The notes: generated by a model not told the origin, from the sequence alone. A DNA stretch of 60,837 nt from Streptomyces phaeochromogenes (GCF_001418655.1 NZ_LIQZ01000303.1:1-60837), one strand, 5' to 3'. Numbered from the stretch's first letter, positions 24,937 through 34,458 are shown. Made by a program: numbers and translations.

Positions 24937-27174
24937 ATGCGCCCCCGCACCGTGCGAACGCTCCTGATCCCCCTCCTCGCCCTCCTCCTGAGCCTGCTCG
25001 CCGCCCCACCGAGCCCGGCGGCCCAGCCCCAGGCCCCGCCCGAAGCCCCATCCGGAGCACCTCACGTGACCAAACAGAAGTACGCCGGCTATCTCTTCGC
25101 CTACTTCACCGGCGAGGGCACGGCGGACGGTGAGCAGATCCGCTACGCCCTCAGCCGCGGCAACGACCCGCTGCACTGGCGGGAGTTGAACAGCGGCAAG
25201 CCGGTCCTCACGTCCACGACCGGCGAGAAGGGCCTGCGCGACCCGTTCGTGATCCGCTCCCCCAAGGGCGACAAGTTCTTCATGATCGCGACCGATCTGC
25301 GCATGTACCAGAACTCCAGCGGCAGTTGGGACGACGTCCAGCGCCACGGCAGCAGGTCCATCATGGTCTGGGAGTCCACCGACCTGGTCCACTGGACCGA
25401 CCAGCGCCTGGTGAGGGTCTCCCCCGACAGCGCGGGCAACACCTGGGCGCCGGAGGCCTATTGGGACGACAAGCTCGGCGAGTTCGTCGTCTTCTGGGCG
25501 TCCAAGCTGTACGCCGACGACGACCCGGACCACACCGGCTCCACGTACAACAAGATGATGTACGCGACGACGAAGGACTTCCGTACCTTCAGCGAGCCGA
25601 AGGTCTGGGACGACCCCGGCTACTCGGTGATCGACTCGACCGTCGTGAAGAACAAGGGCACTTACTACCGATACACCAAGGACGAGCGGGACCCCACGTC
25701 CTCCAGCCCCTGCTCGAAGTTCATCACCGCGGAGAAGTCGACCTCCCTCACGGACACCTCGTACGACTTCGTGTCGGACTGCATCGGCAGTGGCTCGATC
25801 GACCGCGGTGAGGGGCCGACGGTCTTCAAGTCCAACACCGAGGAGAAGTGGTACCTGTTCATCGACGAGTACGGCGGTCGCGGCTACGTGCCCTTCGAGA
25901 CGACCGATCTCGACTCGGGCCGGTGGACGATGTCGGAGAACTACCAGCTGCCCGCGAGCCCGCGGCACGGCACGGTCATGCCCGTCACGCAGGCGGAGTA
26001 CGACCGGCTGCTCGCCGCCTATCCAGCCGACGGCACCTCGGTCGTGGACGCGACGGTGAAGGACCAGAAGGGGTACGCGATCGTCACCGAGGCGGCCTCG
26101 AAGGTCGTGCTGCCGATGAAGCCGGGCGAGAACCTCTCGCGGATCGCGCCGAAACTCTGGCTCGGCGAGGGCGCCACGGTGAGCCCGGCGTCCGGCACGC
26201 GCCGCGACTTCCGCAAGCCGCAGAAGTACCAGGTGACGGCGGCCGACGGCACGACCCGCACCTGGACCGTCGAGGCCGTGCCCACCCGCAGCCCGGTCCT
26301 GCCGGGGCTGTACGCGGACCCCGACATCCAGTACCTGGACGGCCGTTACTGGATCTACCCGACCACCGACGGCTTCCCCGGCTGGAGCGGCACGAAGTTC
26401 AAGGCCTTCTCCTCGAAGGATCTGGTCCACTGGAAGGACCACGGCGAGATCCTCGACCTGGGTCCTGATGTGTCCTGGGCGGACAAGAATGCCTGGGCGC
26501 CCGCGATCGCCGAGCGCGACGGCAAGTACTACTTCTACTTCTGCGCCGAGCAGCAGATCGGCGTGGCCGTGGCCGACTCCCCCGCCGGCCCGTTCAAGGA
26601 CGCCCTCGGCAAACCCCTGGTGGCGAAGGGCGGTTCGCTGCAGGGCCAGATGATCGACCCGGCGGTCTTCACGGACGACGACGGGACGTCGTACCTCTAC
26701 TGGGGCAACGGCCACGGGTACGTCGTCCCGCTGAACGACGACATGGTGTCGTTCGACGCGTCGAAGATCCAGGACATCACCCCGGACAACTTCCGGGAGG
26801 GGTCCTTCGTGGTCAAGCGCAAGGGCACGTACTACTTCATGTGGTCCGAGGACGACACCCGCAGCGAGAACTACCACGTCGCCTACGCGACCGGCCCGTC
26901 CCCGCTCGGCCCGTGGACCAAGCAGGGCACGATCCTGTCCAAGCGGCCGGAGTACGGCATCCTCGCCACGGGCCACCACTCGGTGGTCAACGCGCCCGGC
27001 ACGGACGACTGGTACATGGTCTACCACCGGTTCGGCCTGAACGGGCCGGGGCTGGCCGGCGGGGACGGCACACACAGGGAGACGACCATCGATCGCATGA
27101 AGTTCGCGGCCGACGGCACGATTCTGCCGGTGGTGCCGACCCTGGAGTCGATCAGGCCGGTACGAAGGGACTGA
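24937..27174 (+). CDS. Secreted two-module glycoside hydrolase family 43 protein
   Basis: This 745-residue protein has a signal peptide (about 1-29) and two five-bladed beta-propeller modules of GH43 type (about 45-355 and 450-745), joined by a small beta-rich linker. Module 2 keeps the usual acidic residues: Asp in LYADPDIQYLDG, Asp in MIDPAVFTDDDG and Glu in FREGSFVVKRKG. This suggests an arabinofuranosidase or xylosidase acting on arabinan or arabinoxylan. Module 1 begins with GYLFAYFTGEG and has GLRDPFVI, and its specificity is unclear. The start is ATG 24937, where the signal peptide begins. Confidence 0.9.
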   Translation: MRPRTVRTLLIPLLALLLSLLAAPPSPAAQPQAPPEAPSGAPHVTKQKYAGYLFAYFTGEGTADGEQIRYALSRGNDPLHWRELNSGKPVLTSTTGEKGLRDPFVIRSPKGDKFFMIATDLRMYQNSSGSWDDVQRHGSRSIMVWESTDLVHWTDQRLVRVSPDSAGNTWAPEAYWDDKLGEFVVFWASKLYADDDPDHTGSTYNKMMYATTKDFRTFSEPKVWDDPGYSVIDSTVVKNKGTYYRYTKDERDPTSSSPCSKFITAEKSTSLTDTSYDFVSDCIGSGSIDRGEGPTVFKSNTEEKWYLFIDEYGGRGYVPFETTDLDSGRWTMSENYQLPASPRHGTVMPVTQAEYDRLLAAYPADGTSVVDATVKDQKGYAIVTEAASKVVLPMKPGENLSRIAPKLWLGEGATVSPASGTRRDFRKPQKYQVTAADGTTRTWTVEAVPTRSPVLPGLYADPDIQYLDGRYWIYPTTDGFPGWSGTKFKAFSSKDLVHWKDHGEILDLGPDVSWADKNAWAPAIAERDGKYYFYFCAEQQIGVAVADSPAGPFKDALGKPLVAKGGSLQGQMIDPAVFTDDDGTSYLYWGNGHGYVVPLNDDMVSFDASKIQDITPDNFREGSFVVKRKGTYYFMWSEDDTRSENYHVAYATGPSPLGPWTKQGTILSKRPEYGILATGHHSVVNAPGTDDWYMVYHRFGLNGPGLAGGDGTHRETTIDRMKFAADGTILPVVPTLESIRPVRRD

Positions 27175-27195
27175 GAGGCGCAGTCCCGGTCGGTC

Positions 27196-28308
27196 TCAGT
27201 CCATCGTCGCGCCGATGGTGGTGCTGCCCGTGGTCAGGAACGTGGTCACGGGCAGCGCGCCGTTCGACTGGCGGGCGTTGTACGTGGTCGTCGCGCTGGT
27301 GGACCGGAAGGCGGGCGTCGAGATGCCCGAGTCCCAGTTGTTGCCGGACGAGACGACCGACGCGCCCTTGCTCACCGAGCCGCCGCTGTTGCTCACCGCC
27401 AGGTTCTTGCCGAGCCTGGCGGCGCCGGTGGCGAAGTAGTAGCCCCACTTGGCGTTGGCGTAGGCGGTGGTGCGGTTGATGACGATGGCGCCCTTGTTGC
27501 TGTTCTCGGTGAAGCCGTTGCCCGCGTTGTCCCAGGCCGCGGAGTTGTTGACGACATGGGCGACGACCTCGCCGTCGCCACCGAGCTTGTAGCCGTTGCC
27601 GTCACCCGCGAACGCCGAGTCCGACCACCGGTTCTTTCCGTTGCCCATGGCCCAGGTGTGCTCGACGGTGACCGGCGACGAGAACGACCAGAAGTCCAGT
27701 CCGTCGTCCGAGTTGTTGTAGAGGCGCGCCCCGGTGACGAGGTTGCCGCTGCCCGAGCCGAACTTGATGGCGATGCCGTCCGCGTTCTCGCCGTGGGTGG
27801 CGGCGTCGTAGTGGCCGTAACTGTCGATGTTCCGGACGGTGTTGTTGGTGGTGCTGTCCCCGGTGAGCGTGAAGCCGGAGTCACCGCCGTTGATCGTCTT
27901 GATGTTGTCCCAGACGGTCGAGGCGCAGGACTGGCAGACGACCGCGCTGTCCGGGGAGTTCTGGAAGGTGATCCCCGAGACGGTCCAGTAGTCGGCGGTC
28001 AGCTTGAAGATCCAGTCCCCGTCGGGAAGGTTCGAGCCGTCGATCTTCACGGTCTCGGAGCCGTACGGCTGGAGGTAGATACGGCTGGACGACGTGCCGT
28101 TGGCGGTCGACTGGAGGGTCGCCGTCGGGTAGTAGGTGCCGGCGCGCACCTGGATCGTGGTGCCCGCGGTGGCGTTCTTGATGGCGTTGGACAGGTCGGT
28201 GGAGTTGCTGACGACCACGGTGGCGGCGTGGGCCTGGGTGGGGATCACGGCGAGTCCGGCACCGAGGGCGAGAACTGCGCCTAAGGACAGAGCGGTTCGA
28301 CGGGACAT
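27196..28308 (-). CDS. Secreted pectate lyase, polysaccharide lyase family 9
   Basis: This 370-residue beta-helix lyase has a signal peptide ending near residue 29 (AHAAT). The residues match the spacing of Erwinia Pel9A: calcium ligands Asp177, Asp201, Asp202 and Asp205, and the catalytic base Lys241 in GYKLGG (Pel9A 209, 233, 234, 237 and 273). It cleaves polygalacturonate by calcium-dependent elimination. A two-cysteine CQSC motif in the helix is a likely disulfide. It stands apart from the operons on either side. Confidence 0.94.
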   Translation of the reverse strand: MSRRTALSLGAVLALGAGLAVIPTQAHAATVVVSNSTDLSNAIKNATAGTTIQVRAGTYYPTATLQSTANGTSSSRIYLQPYGSETVKIDGSNLPDGDWIFKLTADYWTVSGITFQNSPDSAVVCQSCASTVWDNIKTINGGDSGFTLTGDSTTNNTVRNIDSYGHYDAATHGENADGIAIKFGSGSGNLVTGARLYNNSDDGLDFWSFSSPVTVEHTWAMGNGKNRWSDSAFAGDGNGYKLGGDGEVVAHVVNNSAAWDNAGNGFTENSNKGAIVINRTTAYANAKWGYYFATGAARLGKNLAVSNSGGSVSKGASVVSSGNNWDSGISTPAFRSTSATTTYNARQSNGALPVTTFLTTGSTTIGATMD

Positions 28309-28405
28309 GGGTGTGGGGACCTTTCGTCGAGTGGTGTGGGGAGATTGCAGGTCACAGGGCGGGGTTCAGCCATGCGGGAACCCCGTCCTGCTGGGGCCAG
28401 GGGCT

Positions 28406-28454
28406 ACTCAGGACCGGCACTCATGCCGGGGGGCCACTCAGGACCGGCACTCAT
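28406..28454. repeat. Direct repeat copying the 3' end of the pectinesterase gene
   Basis: The 19 bases ACTCAGGACCGGCACTCAT occur at 28406-28424 and 28436-28454, 30 bases apart. The second copy covers the last codons and stop of the CE8 gene on the minus strand. The first is an untranslated duplicate just downstream. Confidence 0.85.
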
Positions 28455-29472
28455 AAGGCCTCCAGTCCCCGAGATACGCCTCCCGGGTGTGCGATCGCGC
28501 CTCCGCCTCCGTGAGCTGCGGCCGGTTCTCCGGCACCGAAATCACTGCGCCAGGACCGGAGTTGGCGTGCTCGCGGAAGCGCATGGTCTGCCACGGATAC
28601 GCCTCGCGCATGTTGATGTAGGGCTCCACGGCGTCGATGCCGGGCCCCAGCCAGGTGTCCCGCACGACGAGCGAGGGCCAGGCGGTCGTCTCGTACGAGG
28701 GCACCCACGGCCGGGCGATCCTGTACGCGGCGTCCTCGGCACCCGAGGTGATCCGGCACCGCTCGGCGAGGAAGCCGTACGGATTCGCGCGGGCCGTGGC
28801 CGGGGCGAACACCATGCCCTCGGGCCTGAAGTCCACCTCCCGGTCGAGCGTGTGGAAATGGCACCGCTCGAAGACCGCCCGTGCCCGCCCGAACACGAAG
28901 TCCACGTCACCCTCGGCATAGCAGTCCCGGTAGTACTGCCGGTCGAAGGCGTCGAGCGCGGTGGTGTCCGCGAACAGCGTGTCCTGGTGACCGAGGAACC
29001 GCACGCGCTCGAAGTGCGACCGGTCCCCGGTGACGTACGCCGCCACGGCCTGGGTGCCCGTGATGTCGGGGTGGTCGGCGCGCAGCCAGTCGTTGGCCAG
29101 GGTGAGGTCCCGCACGGTCAGGCCGGGCGCCGCCGAGGTGAGGGTGGCGGAGCCCGCGGTGCCGTAGGTGCCGCCGCCGGGCCTGGGGGTGCCGTTGGCG
29201 TTGTCGAAGACGACCACGGCGGCCCGCGGATCGCGGGCCGCACCGCGAAGCGTCAACTCCCCTTTCTCCGCAGGGATGTTGACGACCTCGCGATACGTAC
29301 CCGGGTGCACGACGATCGTCCAGCCCTCCCCCTCCACGGCGTCCACCGCGTCCTGGACGGAGCCGCCGGGGCGGACGTGCAGGACGCGGCGGCGGGCCTC
29401 CGCGAAGGCGGGGGTCGTGCCGACGGCCACCAGGCCACCGGCGATCCCGGTGAGCAGTGTGCGCCGGCGCAT
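28438..29472 (-). CDS. Secreted pectin methylesterase (CE8), copy 1
   Basis: This 344-residue beta-helix esterase removes methyl groups from pectin so that pectate lyases can act. It has a twin-arginine-like leader (MRRRTLL) and the CE8 motifs GTYREV, GTQAVA, LGHQDTLF, the catalytic aspartate pair in QDT and DVDFVFG, and the RPWVPS substrate arginine. It starts one base after the stop of the second CE8 gene and is the last gene of a PL1-CE8-CE8 operon. The two CE8 proteins are clear paralogues. Confidence 0.93.
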   Translation of the reverse strand: MRRRTLLTGIAGGLVAVGTTPAFAEARRRVLHVRPGGSVQDAVDAVEGEGWTIVVHPGTYREVVNIPAEKGELTLRGAARDPRAAVVVFDNANGTPRPGGGTYGTAGSATLTSAAPGLTVRDLTLANDWLRADHPDITGTQAVAAYVTGDRSHFERVRFLGHQDTLFADTTALDAFDRQYYRDCYAEGDVDFVFGRARAVFERCHFHTLDREVDFRPEGMVFAPATARANPYGFLAERCRITSGAEDAAYRIARPWVPSYETTAWPSLVVRDTWLGPGIDAVEPYINMREAYPWQTMRFREHANSGPGAVISVPENRPQLTEAEARSHTREAYLGDWRPYECRS

Positions 29473-29473
29473 G

Positions 29474-30586
29474 TCAGCACCCCTTCCACGGGGTCCAGTC
29501 GCCGAGGTAGGCCTCCCGGGTGTGCGACCGGGCCTCCGCAGAGGTGAGCTGGGGCCGGTTCTCCGGCACGGAGACCACGGCACCAGGTCCCGTGTTCCGG
29601 TACTCGGCGAACCGCTGGTCCTGCCACGGGAAGCCCGACGACATGTTGGTGTAGGGCGCCACGGCGTCGATGCCAGCGCTCATACGGGTCCCGCGCACGG
29701 TGAGCATGGGCCGTGCGGTGGTGTCGGAGCTGGGCACCCATGGGCGGGCCAGCTTGTAGTAGGCGTCCGGTGCCTCGCTGGAGATCCGGCCACCGGTCAC
29801 CAGGTAGCCACGCGGGTTGACGCCCGCGGTGGAAGGCGCGAACACGAACCCGTACGGGGCGCTGGTCAGGTCGTCCCTGGTCAGCGTCCGGAAGTGGCAG
29901 TTCTCGTAGACGGCCGTGGCCCGCCCGAACACGAAGTCCACGTCACCCTCGGCGTAACAGTCCCGGTAGTACTGCCGGGCGAAGGTGCCGAGCGCCATCG
30001 AGTCGGCGTACAGGGTGTCCTGGTGGCCGAGGAACCGGCAGCGCAGGAACACCGACCGGTCGCCCTGCACCTTGATGGCGACGGCCTGGGTGCCGCTGAT
30101 CCCGGGGTGCTCGGCGCGCAGCCAGTCGTTGGCGAAGGTGAGGTCCCGCGCGGTGAACCCGTCGGCCTGCACGAGGGTGGTCGCCGACCCGGTCGTACCG
30201 TACGTGCCACCGCCGGGCTTCGGAGTACCGGCCGCGTTGTCGTACACGACCACGACGTCCCGCGCCTCGCCGGAGGCCCCGATCCAGGTCATCTCCGTAC
30301 GGGCGGCACTCACGGCGGTCGTCTCACGGTACGTACCCGGGGCGATGACGAGCGTGTACCCGCTGCCGCTCGCGGCGTTCACGGCGGCCTGGACGGTGGT
30401 GTGGTCGCCGAGGCCGCCGGGGTGGACGTACAGGGTGCGCTCGTCCAACCGGGCCGACGGCGAACCGTACCGCCCGAAGGGGGCCCGCCCACGCGCCTGG
30501 GCCTGGGAGGAGACCCCCAGCGCGAGCGCGGCTCCCACACTCGCGACGACGAACGACCGTCTACTGACCGGTACCGGAAGGGTCAT
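29474..30586 (-). CDS. Secreted pectin methylesterase (CE8), copy 2
   Basis: This 370-residue CE8 esterase has a Tat-like leader (VSRRSFVVASVGAALALG). The same motif order as copy 1 is visible: GTYRET, GTQAVA, LGHQDTLY, DVDFVFG and RPWVPS. It starts two bases after the PL1 stop and ends one base before copy 1, so the three genes are translationally coupled. Coupling a lyase to two esterases gives a ready-made set for methylated homogalacturonan. Confidence 0.93.
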   Translation of the reverse strand: MTLPVPVSRRSFVVASVGAALALGVSSQAQARGRAPFGRYGSPSARLDERTLYVHPGGLGDHTTVQAAVNAASGSGYTLVIAPGTYRETTAVSAARTEMTWIGASGEARDVVVVYDNAAGTPKPGGGTYGTTGSATTLVQADGFTARDLTFANDWLRAEHPGISGTQAVAIKVQGDRSVFLRCRFLGHQDTLYADSMALGTFARQYYRDCYAEGDVDFVFGRATAVYENCHFRTLTRDDLTSAPYGFVFAPSTAGVNPRGYLVTGGRISSEAPDAYYKLARPWVPSSDTTARPMLTVRGTRMSAGIDAVAPYTNMSSGFPWQDQRFAEYRNTGPGAVVSVPENRPQLTSAEARSHTREAYLGDWTPWKGC

Positions 30587-30588
30587 GG

Positions 30589-31932
30589 TCAGCAGACCTT
30601 TCCGGCACCCGCACCGGCACGGCCGCCGACGATGCCGGGCACGGCCCGCGGCGAGTCGACCTTCGTCCGCAGGGTCGGGGTCCACCCGGCCCCCGACTGG
30701 AGGGTCTCCCCCGGGATCTCCGCGTTGTGGACGGCGATGAGATCGGTCAACTTCCCGTTGACGTAGTTGTTCTCGGCGGTGAGCGGCGCCTCGTTCCACT
30801 TCTTCAGGGTCTTGGCGGCGCTGACACCGGCGGGCAGCGAGAACGCGTTGTCCGAGGCGTACAGCTGCGAGGAGGCGCCGATGCCGAAGGTGTATCCGTA
30901 CGACTGCCCCTTCGCCACCACGAAGTGGTTGTTGTACGCGTCGACCTGCCCGAATCGCACGCGCGGGGCACGCTCGACGATGCCCTCGAAGCGGTTGTGG
31001 TGGAGCGTGACCTTGAGCTTGCCGGTGTCGGTCGAGCCGGCGCTGTCGCTGTTGCCGATCAGCATCGTCTTGTCGTGGTCCTCGACCGAATTCCAGGACA
31101 CCGTCACGTAGTTGGCGCCGCGCACGACGTCGAGCAGACCGTCGTGCTGCTGGTAGGTCTGGCCGTAGTACGTCGGCAGGGTGCTGTCCGGGTAGCGGCC
31201 GTCGGTCAGGGTGTTGTGGTCGACCCACACATGGGTGGAGCCGTAGACGACGACCGCGTCGTACTCGGAGTTCCAGGCACCGGTGTCGGTGTCGGTCGGG
31301 TCCCACTGCGGGAAGCAGTCCAGCGGGGCCTCGATGGTGAGGTTGCGCAGGATGACGTTGTCGACGCCCTTGATCTGCAGGCTGCCGCCTCTGATCCCGG
31401 CGTTCTTGCCGACCCCGACGATCGTGGTGTTGGCCGGCACGTTCGCCTTGATCGCCTTGTCCTGGCTGGCGGCGGAGGCGGCCCGCAGGCCCTCCGGGCT
31501 GTCGGCGGGCTCCCCGGACAGGTCCTTGTCGAGCCCCCAGTTCTCCGGCGAGTACTTCTCCAGATACGCGTCGAAGTCGTACCCCGGCGCCGCGAAGGAA
31601 GCACACCCCTCGGCCACCGGATCGATGACCCCCTTGACCTTGATGATCTTCGGCGCGTCCCCACCGGCCTTCAACGCGGCCTTGAACTCTGCCCAGTTGG
31701 TGACGGTGTAGACGTGCTCGGCGGTGGCGGCGGCACCGCCCGTGGTGCCGGTCCCCTCGGACCCCCAGCCGTCACCGACGGCGAGGGTCTCGCGCCCGAG
31801 GTCACGACCCTGAGCGGCCTGAGGGGCTTCGGCGGCCTGGGCATGGGCGACGGTCCCGGTGACACCGAGGACGAGGGCGGTGCATCCAACAAAGGATGTC
31901 ATGACATGGGCATGCCACATACGGGTACGCAT
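30589..31932 (-). CDS. Secreted pectate lyase, polysaccharide lyase family 1 (operon leader)
   Basis: This 447-residue PL1 enzyme has a signal peptide (about 1-34) and the motifs NVILRNLTIE, THVWVDHNTLTDG, DHDKTMLIGNSD and ERAPRVRFGQVDAYNNHF. These include the R-x-P-x-x-R catalytic and substrate arginines. It cleaves de-esterified homogalacturonan with calcium. It is first in the PL1-CE8-CE8 operon, with GGAAGGAA before ATG 31932. A GC-rich hairpin repeat lies just upstream. Confidence 0.94.
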   Translation of the reverse strand: MRTRMWHAHVMTSFVGCTALVLGVTGTVAHAQAAEAPQAAQGRDLGRETLAVGDGWGSEGTGTTGGAAATAEHVYTVTNWAEFKAALKAGGDAPKIIKVKGVIDPVAEGCASFAAPGYDFDAYLEKYSPENWGLDKDLSGEPADSPEGLRAASAASQDKAIKANVPANTTIVGVGKNAGIRGGSLQIKGVDNVILRNLTIEAPLDCFPQWDPTDTDTGAWNSEYDAVVVYGSTHVWVDHNTLTDGRYPDSTLPTYYGQTYQQHDGLLDVVRGANYVTVSWNSVEDHDKTMLIGNSDSAGSTDTGKLKVTLHHNRFEGIVERAPRVRFGQVDAYNNHFVVAKGQSYGYTFGIGASSQLYASDNAFSLPAGVSAAKTLKKWNEAPLTAENNYVNGKLTDLIAVHNAEIPGETLQSGAGWTPTLRTKVDSPRAVPGIVGGRAGAGAGKVC

Positions 31933-31975
31933 GAGTGCGGGGTTCCTTCCAAACAGGGGGAGGGCCTACGTTTTT

Positions 31976-32030
31976 AGGGGCGCGGGGCTGTATCGATTTG
32001 CGGCTCCGCCGCGTGGGCGCGACCAGCCAC
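31976..32030. repeat. GC-rich intergenic hairpin repeat, long form
   Basis: This stretch matches the copy at 11251-11305 for about 45 bases with very few changes (TGTATCGAT, GCGGCTCCGCCGCG). It continues with GCGACCAGCCAC, as does the copy at 32939. It separates the CE12 gene (ending at 32070) from the PL1 operon (starting at 31932). Confidence 0.88.
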
Positions 32031-32069
32031 AACGGACGGACGGCTACAAACGAACCTTCGGCTGCGGCA

Positions 32070-32900
32070 CTACGACTCAGGCCAACTGATCCACGACTCA
32101 GGAATCACTTCGTCAAGCCGCCGAACATCCCGACGAGCCAGAACCCGCCGACGCAGCAACTCCCCCGCCACCATCCGAGCCACAGCAATGGCCCCCGGCG
32201 GATTGAAATGCGTGTTGTCCTGCTCGACATCGGTCCAGTTGAAGTACTTCTTGGTCTCCTCGACACCGAGCCGCTGCCAGAGGGCAATCGACAGCGCCTG
32301 AATATCGAGCAACGCCACCCCCTCCTCCTGGGAGAGGGCCCGAACGGCCGCGGGATAGTCGCCATGGGTCCCCACGGCATTCCCGTCGGCGTCGAACTTC
32401 CGCCGCTCCACGGACGTGGCCAGCACCGGCCGCGCCCCCCGCGCCCGTGCCCCGTCGACGTACTGACGGAGACAGTCCTGATACGTCGTCCACGGCTCGG
32501 TGTACCGCGTGGGATCGGCGACCTTGGAGTCGTTGTGCCCGAACTGGACGAGAAGGAGATCACCGGGCCGGATCGCGGCGAGAACGACGTCGAGACGTCC
32601 TTCGTCGATGAAACTCTTCGAACTACGCCCGTTCACAGCATGGTTGGCGACAGCCAACGGCTCCCGCAGAAAGAACGGAAGGGCCATGCCCCAACCGGTC
32701 TCGGGCGCGGCATCGGCGTATTTCTGGGCGGCGGTGGAATCACCGGCGATATAGAGAGTGCGCGTGCGTCCGTGGGGCCGCCCCTGCGGGGAGGCGGCGG
32801 CAGCGGGCCCCGTCGCCGCGACGGCGAGGGGAACGGCGGCAAGCGCCGCGGTGGTGACCTGTCTGCGGGTGAGTGACACGACGATGTGCCTTTCGGACAT
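32070..32900 (-). CDS. Secreted rhamnogalacturonan acetylesterase (CE12, SGNH hydrolase)
   Basis: This 276-residue SGNH hydrolase removes acetyl groups from rhamnogalacturonan, helping the PL4 lyase. A leader ends near Ala36. The SGNH blocks are clear: the nucleophile Ser in AGDSTAAQ, the Gly in VNGRSSKSF, the Asn in FGHNDSK and the catalytic Asp/His in DNTHFNPPGA. The start is ATG 32900. It is a single-gene unit with a hairpin repeat on each side. Confidence 0.93.
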   Translation of the reverse strand: MSERHIVVSLTRRQVTTAALAAVPLAVAATGPAAAASPQGRPHGRTRTLYIAGDSTAAQKYADAAPETGWGMALPFFLREPLAVANHAVNGRSSKSFIDEGRLDVVLAAIRPGDLLLVQFGHNDSKVADPTRYTEPWTTYQDCLRQYVDGARARGARPVLATSVERRKFDADGNAVGTHGDYPAAVRALSQEEGVALLDIQALSIALWQRLGVEETKKYFNWTDVEQDNTHFNPPGAIAVARMVAGELLRRRVLARRDVRRLDEVIPESWISWPES

Positions 32901-32938
32901 GGAAAAGCTGCGGTTGGTGCAGGAGGTGGCGCCCAAAT

Positions 32939-32976
32939 CGCGCCCCATCAGGGGCGCGGGGAACTGCGCGACCAGC
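32939..32976. repeat. GC-rich intergenic hairpin repeat, short form
   Basis: GCGCCCC-ATCA-GGGGCGC forms a seven-base-pair hairpin and is followed by GGGGAACTGCGCGACCAGC. It lies between the solute-binding protein stop (33032) and the CE12 start (32900) and probably ends the transporter operon transcript. Confidence 0.88.
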
Positions 32977-33031
32977 ACAACGGCCCCGCAGCACCCCACG
33001 ATCGACCCCTGCGAAGGAACGAGCAGAAGGG

Positions 33032-34396
33032 CTACCCCTTCTGCTCGTTCCACTCCGTCTGAGCCTCGTTGAGCTGATCGGCCAGGGTGTTCAGGAAGTC
33101 CTTGGCGCTCATGGACCCGTTCATGACCTTCTGGAACGCCGGCTCGTTGTCCGTCTTGGAAATGGTGTTCCAGTCGGGCAGGTAGTACGGCAGCTGAACG
33201 ATGGTCGTGGACCCGTCACTCAGCGCCTCGGCGGCAAGCTTCGTGGGCTCGGCCTTCGAAACCCACGCGTCCTTCGCGGCGTCGTTGTTCGACGGCACCT
33301 GCCCAGCGGCCTCGTTGAACATGGAGTTCTCCGCCTTCGAGGTGGCGAAGTCGATGAACTTCCAGGCGGCGTCCTTGTTCTTGGAGCTCTTGAACATGCC
33401 CAGCCCGTCAACGGGGTTGGAGACCTGGACCCGCTTGCCACCGGGTCCGACCGGCTGCGGAATACCGCGGAACTTGTCGACGCCGAGCGCCTTCACATGG
33501 TCCTGGTAGGAGCCCAGGTTGTGGTTCAGCATTCCGATCGTTCCGGAGTCCCACTGGGCGACCATCTTGGTGAAGTCGTTGTTGAGGTCGGCGGCCGGAG
33601 TGACCTTCTTGAAGAGGCCCACGTACTTCTCCAGGGCCGCCACGTTCTTCGGGTCGTTGACCGTGGTCTTCTCGTTGCCGGCGTCCCAGAAGGACGTGAT
33701 GCCGGACTGGCCGTACATCGCGTCGAGGGCCTGGGCGATGGAGCCGGCGCCACCGCGGATGGTGTAGCCGAACTCGTTCTTGCCCTTGTCGGTGAGCTTG
33801 TCGGCGGCCTCGTAGAAGTTTTCCCAGGTGGTCGGCTCGTCCAGGCCCGCCTGCTTGAACAGGTCGGTGCGGTAATAGAGGACGCCGTTGTTGGCGGAGG
33901 TCGGGATCGAGTACAGCGTGTCGTCCCGGCCACCGGCGGCCTTCAGCGACTTGACCATGTCCTCGTTGAGCTTGCCGTTGAGGGAGGACTTGCCGAGGCG
34001 GTCGTCCAGCGGCTCCAGCGCGTTCTGGGCGGCGAACCCGGCGAGCATCGCAGCGCCGACACCGCCGACGTCCGGCAGCCCGCCGCCCTGGAGGGCGGTG
34101 TCGACCTTGGACTGGTACTCGGTGGCGGCGATCCCGACGTACTTGACGTCGATGTCCGGGTTCGCCTTCTCGAAGTCGGCGATGATCTTCTTCCAGACCT
34201 CGGTCCGGATACCGCCGTTGTTGTCCCAGAAGACGATCTCGCCCTTGCCGCTGCCGTCGGCACCCTTGTCACCGGCCGACCCGCTGCCGTCGTCACCGCA
34301 GGCGGTGGCGGTCAGCGCGAGCACCGCGCTCAGGGCGACGGCGGCTACCGAGCGGCGCCCGCCTCTGCTGCTCCTGTGAATGCTGGTCTTCATCAT
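33032..34396 (-). CDS. Sugar ABC transporter solute-binding lipoprotein (CUT1 family)
   Basis: This 454-residue extracellular binding protein has a lipoprotein signal (cysteine after LALTATA near residue 33) followed by a Gly/Ser/Asp-rich tether. The CUT1 fold is evident from EIVFWDNNGG and the hinge region GVLYYRTDLFKQAGLDEPTTWENF. It is the last gene of the minus-strand operon that starts with two permeases, and it lies 62 bases after a PL1 gene. Oligogalacturonides or related pectin fragments are the inferred ligand. Confidence 0.92.
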   Translation of the reverse strand: MMKTSIHRSSRGGRRSVAAVALSAVLALTATACGDDGSGSAGDKGADGSGKGEIVFWDNNGGIRTEVWKKIIADFEKANPDIDVKYVGIAATEYQSKVDTALQGGGLPDVGGVGAAMLAGFAAQNALEPLDDRLGKSSLNGKLNEDMVKSLKAAGGRDDTLYSIPTSANNGVLYYRTDLFKQAGLDEPTTWENFYEAADKLTDKGKNEFGYTIRGGAGSIAQALDAMYGQSGITSFWDAGNEKTTVNDPKNVAALEKYVGLFKKVTPAADLNNDFTKMVAQWDSGTIGMLNHNLGSYQDHVKALGVDKFRGIPQPVGPGGKRVQVSNPVDGLGMFKSSKNKDAAWKFIDFATSKAENSMFNEAAGQVPSNNDAAKDAWVSKAEPTKLAAEALSDGSTTIVQLPYYLPDWNTISKTDNEPAFQKVMNGSMSAKDFLNTLADQLNEAQTEWNEQKG

Positions 34397-34458
34397 CGGC
34401 TCTCTTCTTCTGGATCCAACGAGGGTTGTGTCGCTGTGACGTTGTGAAGCTGTGGGGG

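Noticed and set aside
24748..27075. A 775-residue open frame on the minus strand
   Set aside because: It is antisense to the two-module GH43 gene, which has a signal peptide and conserved catalytic residues.
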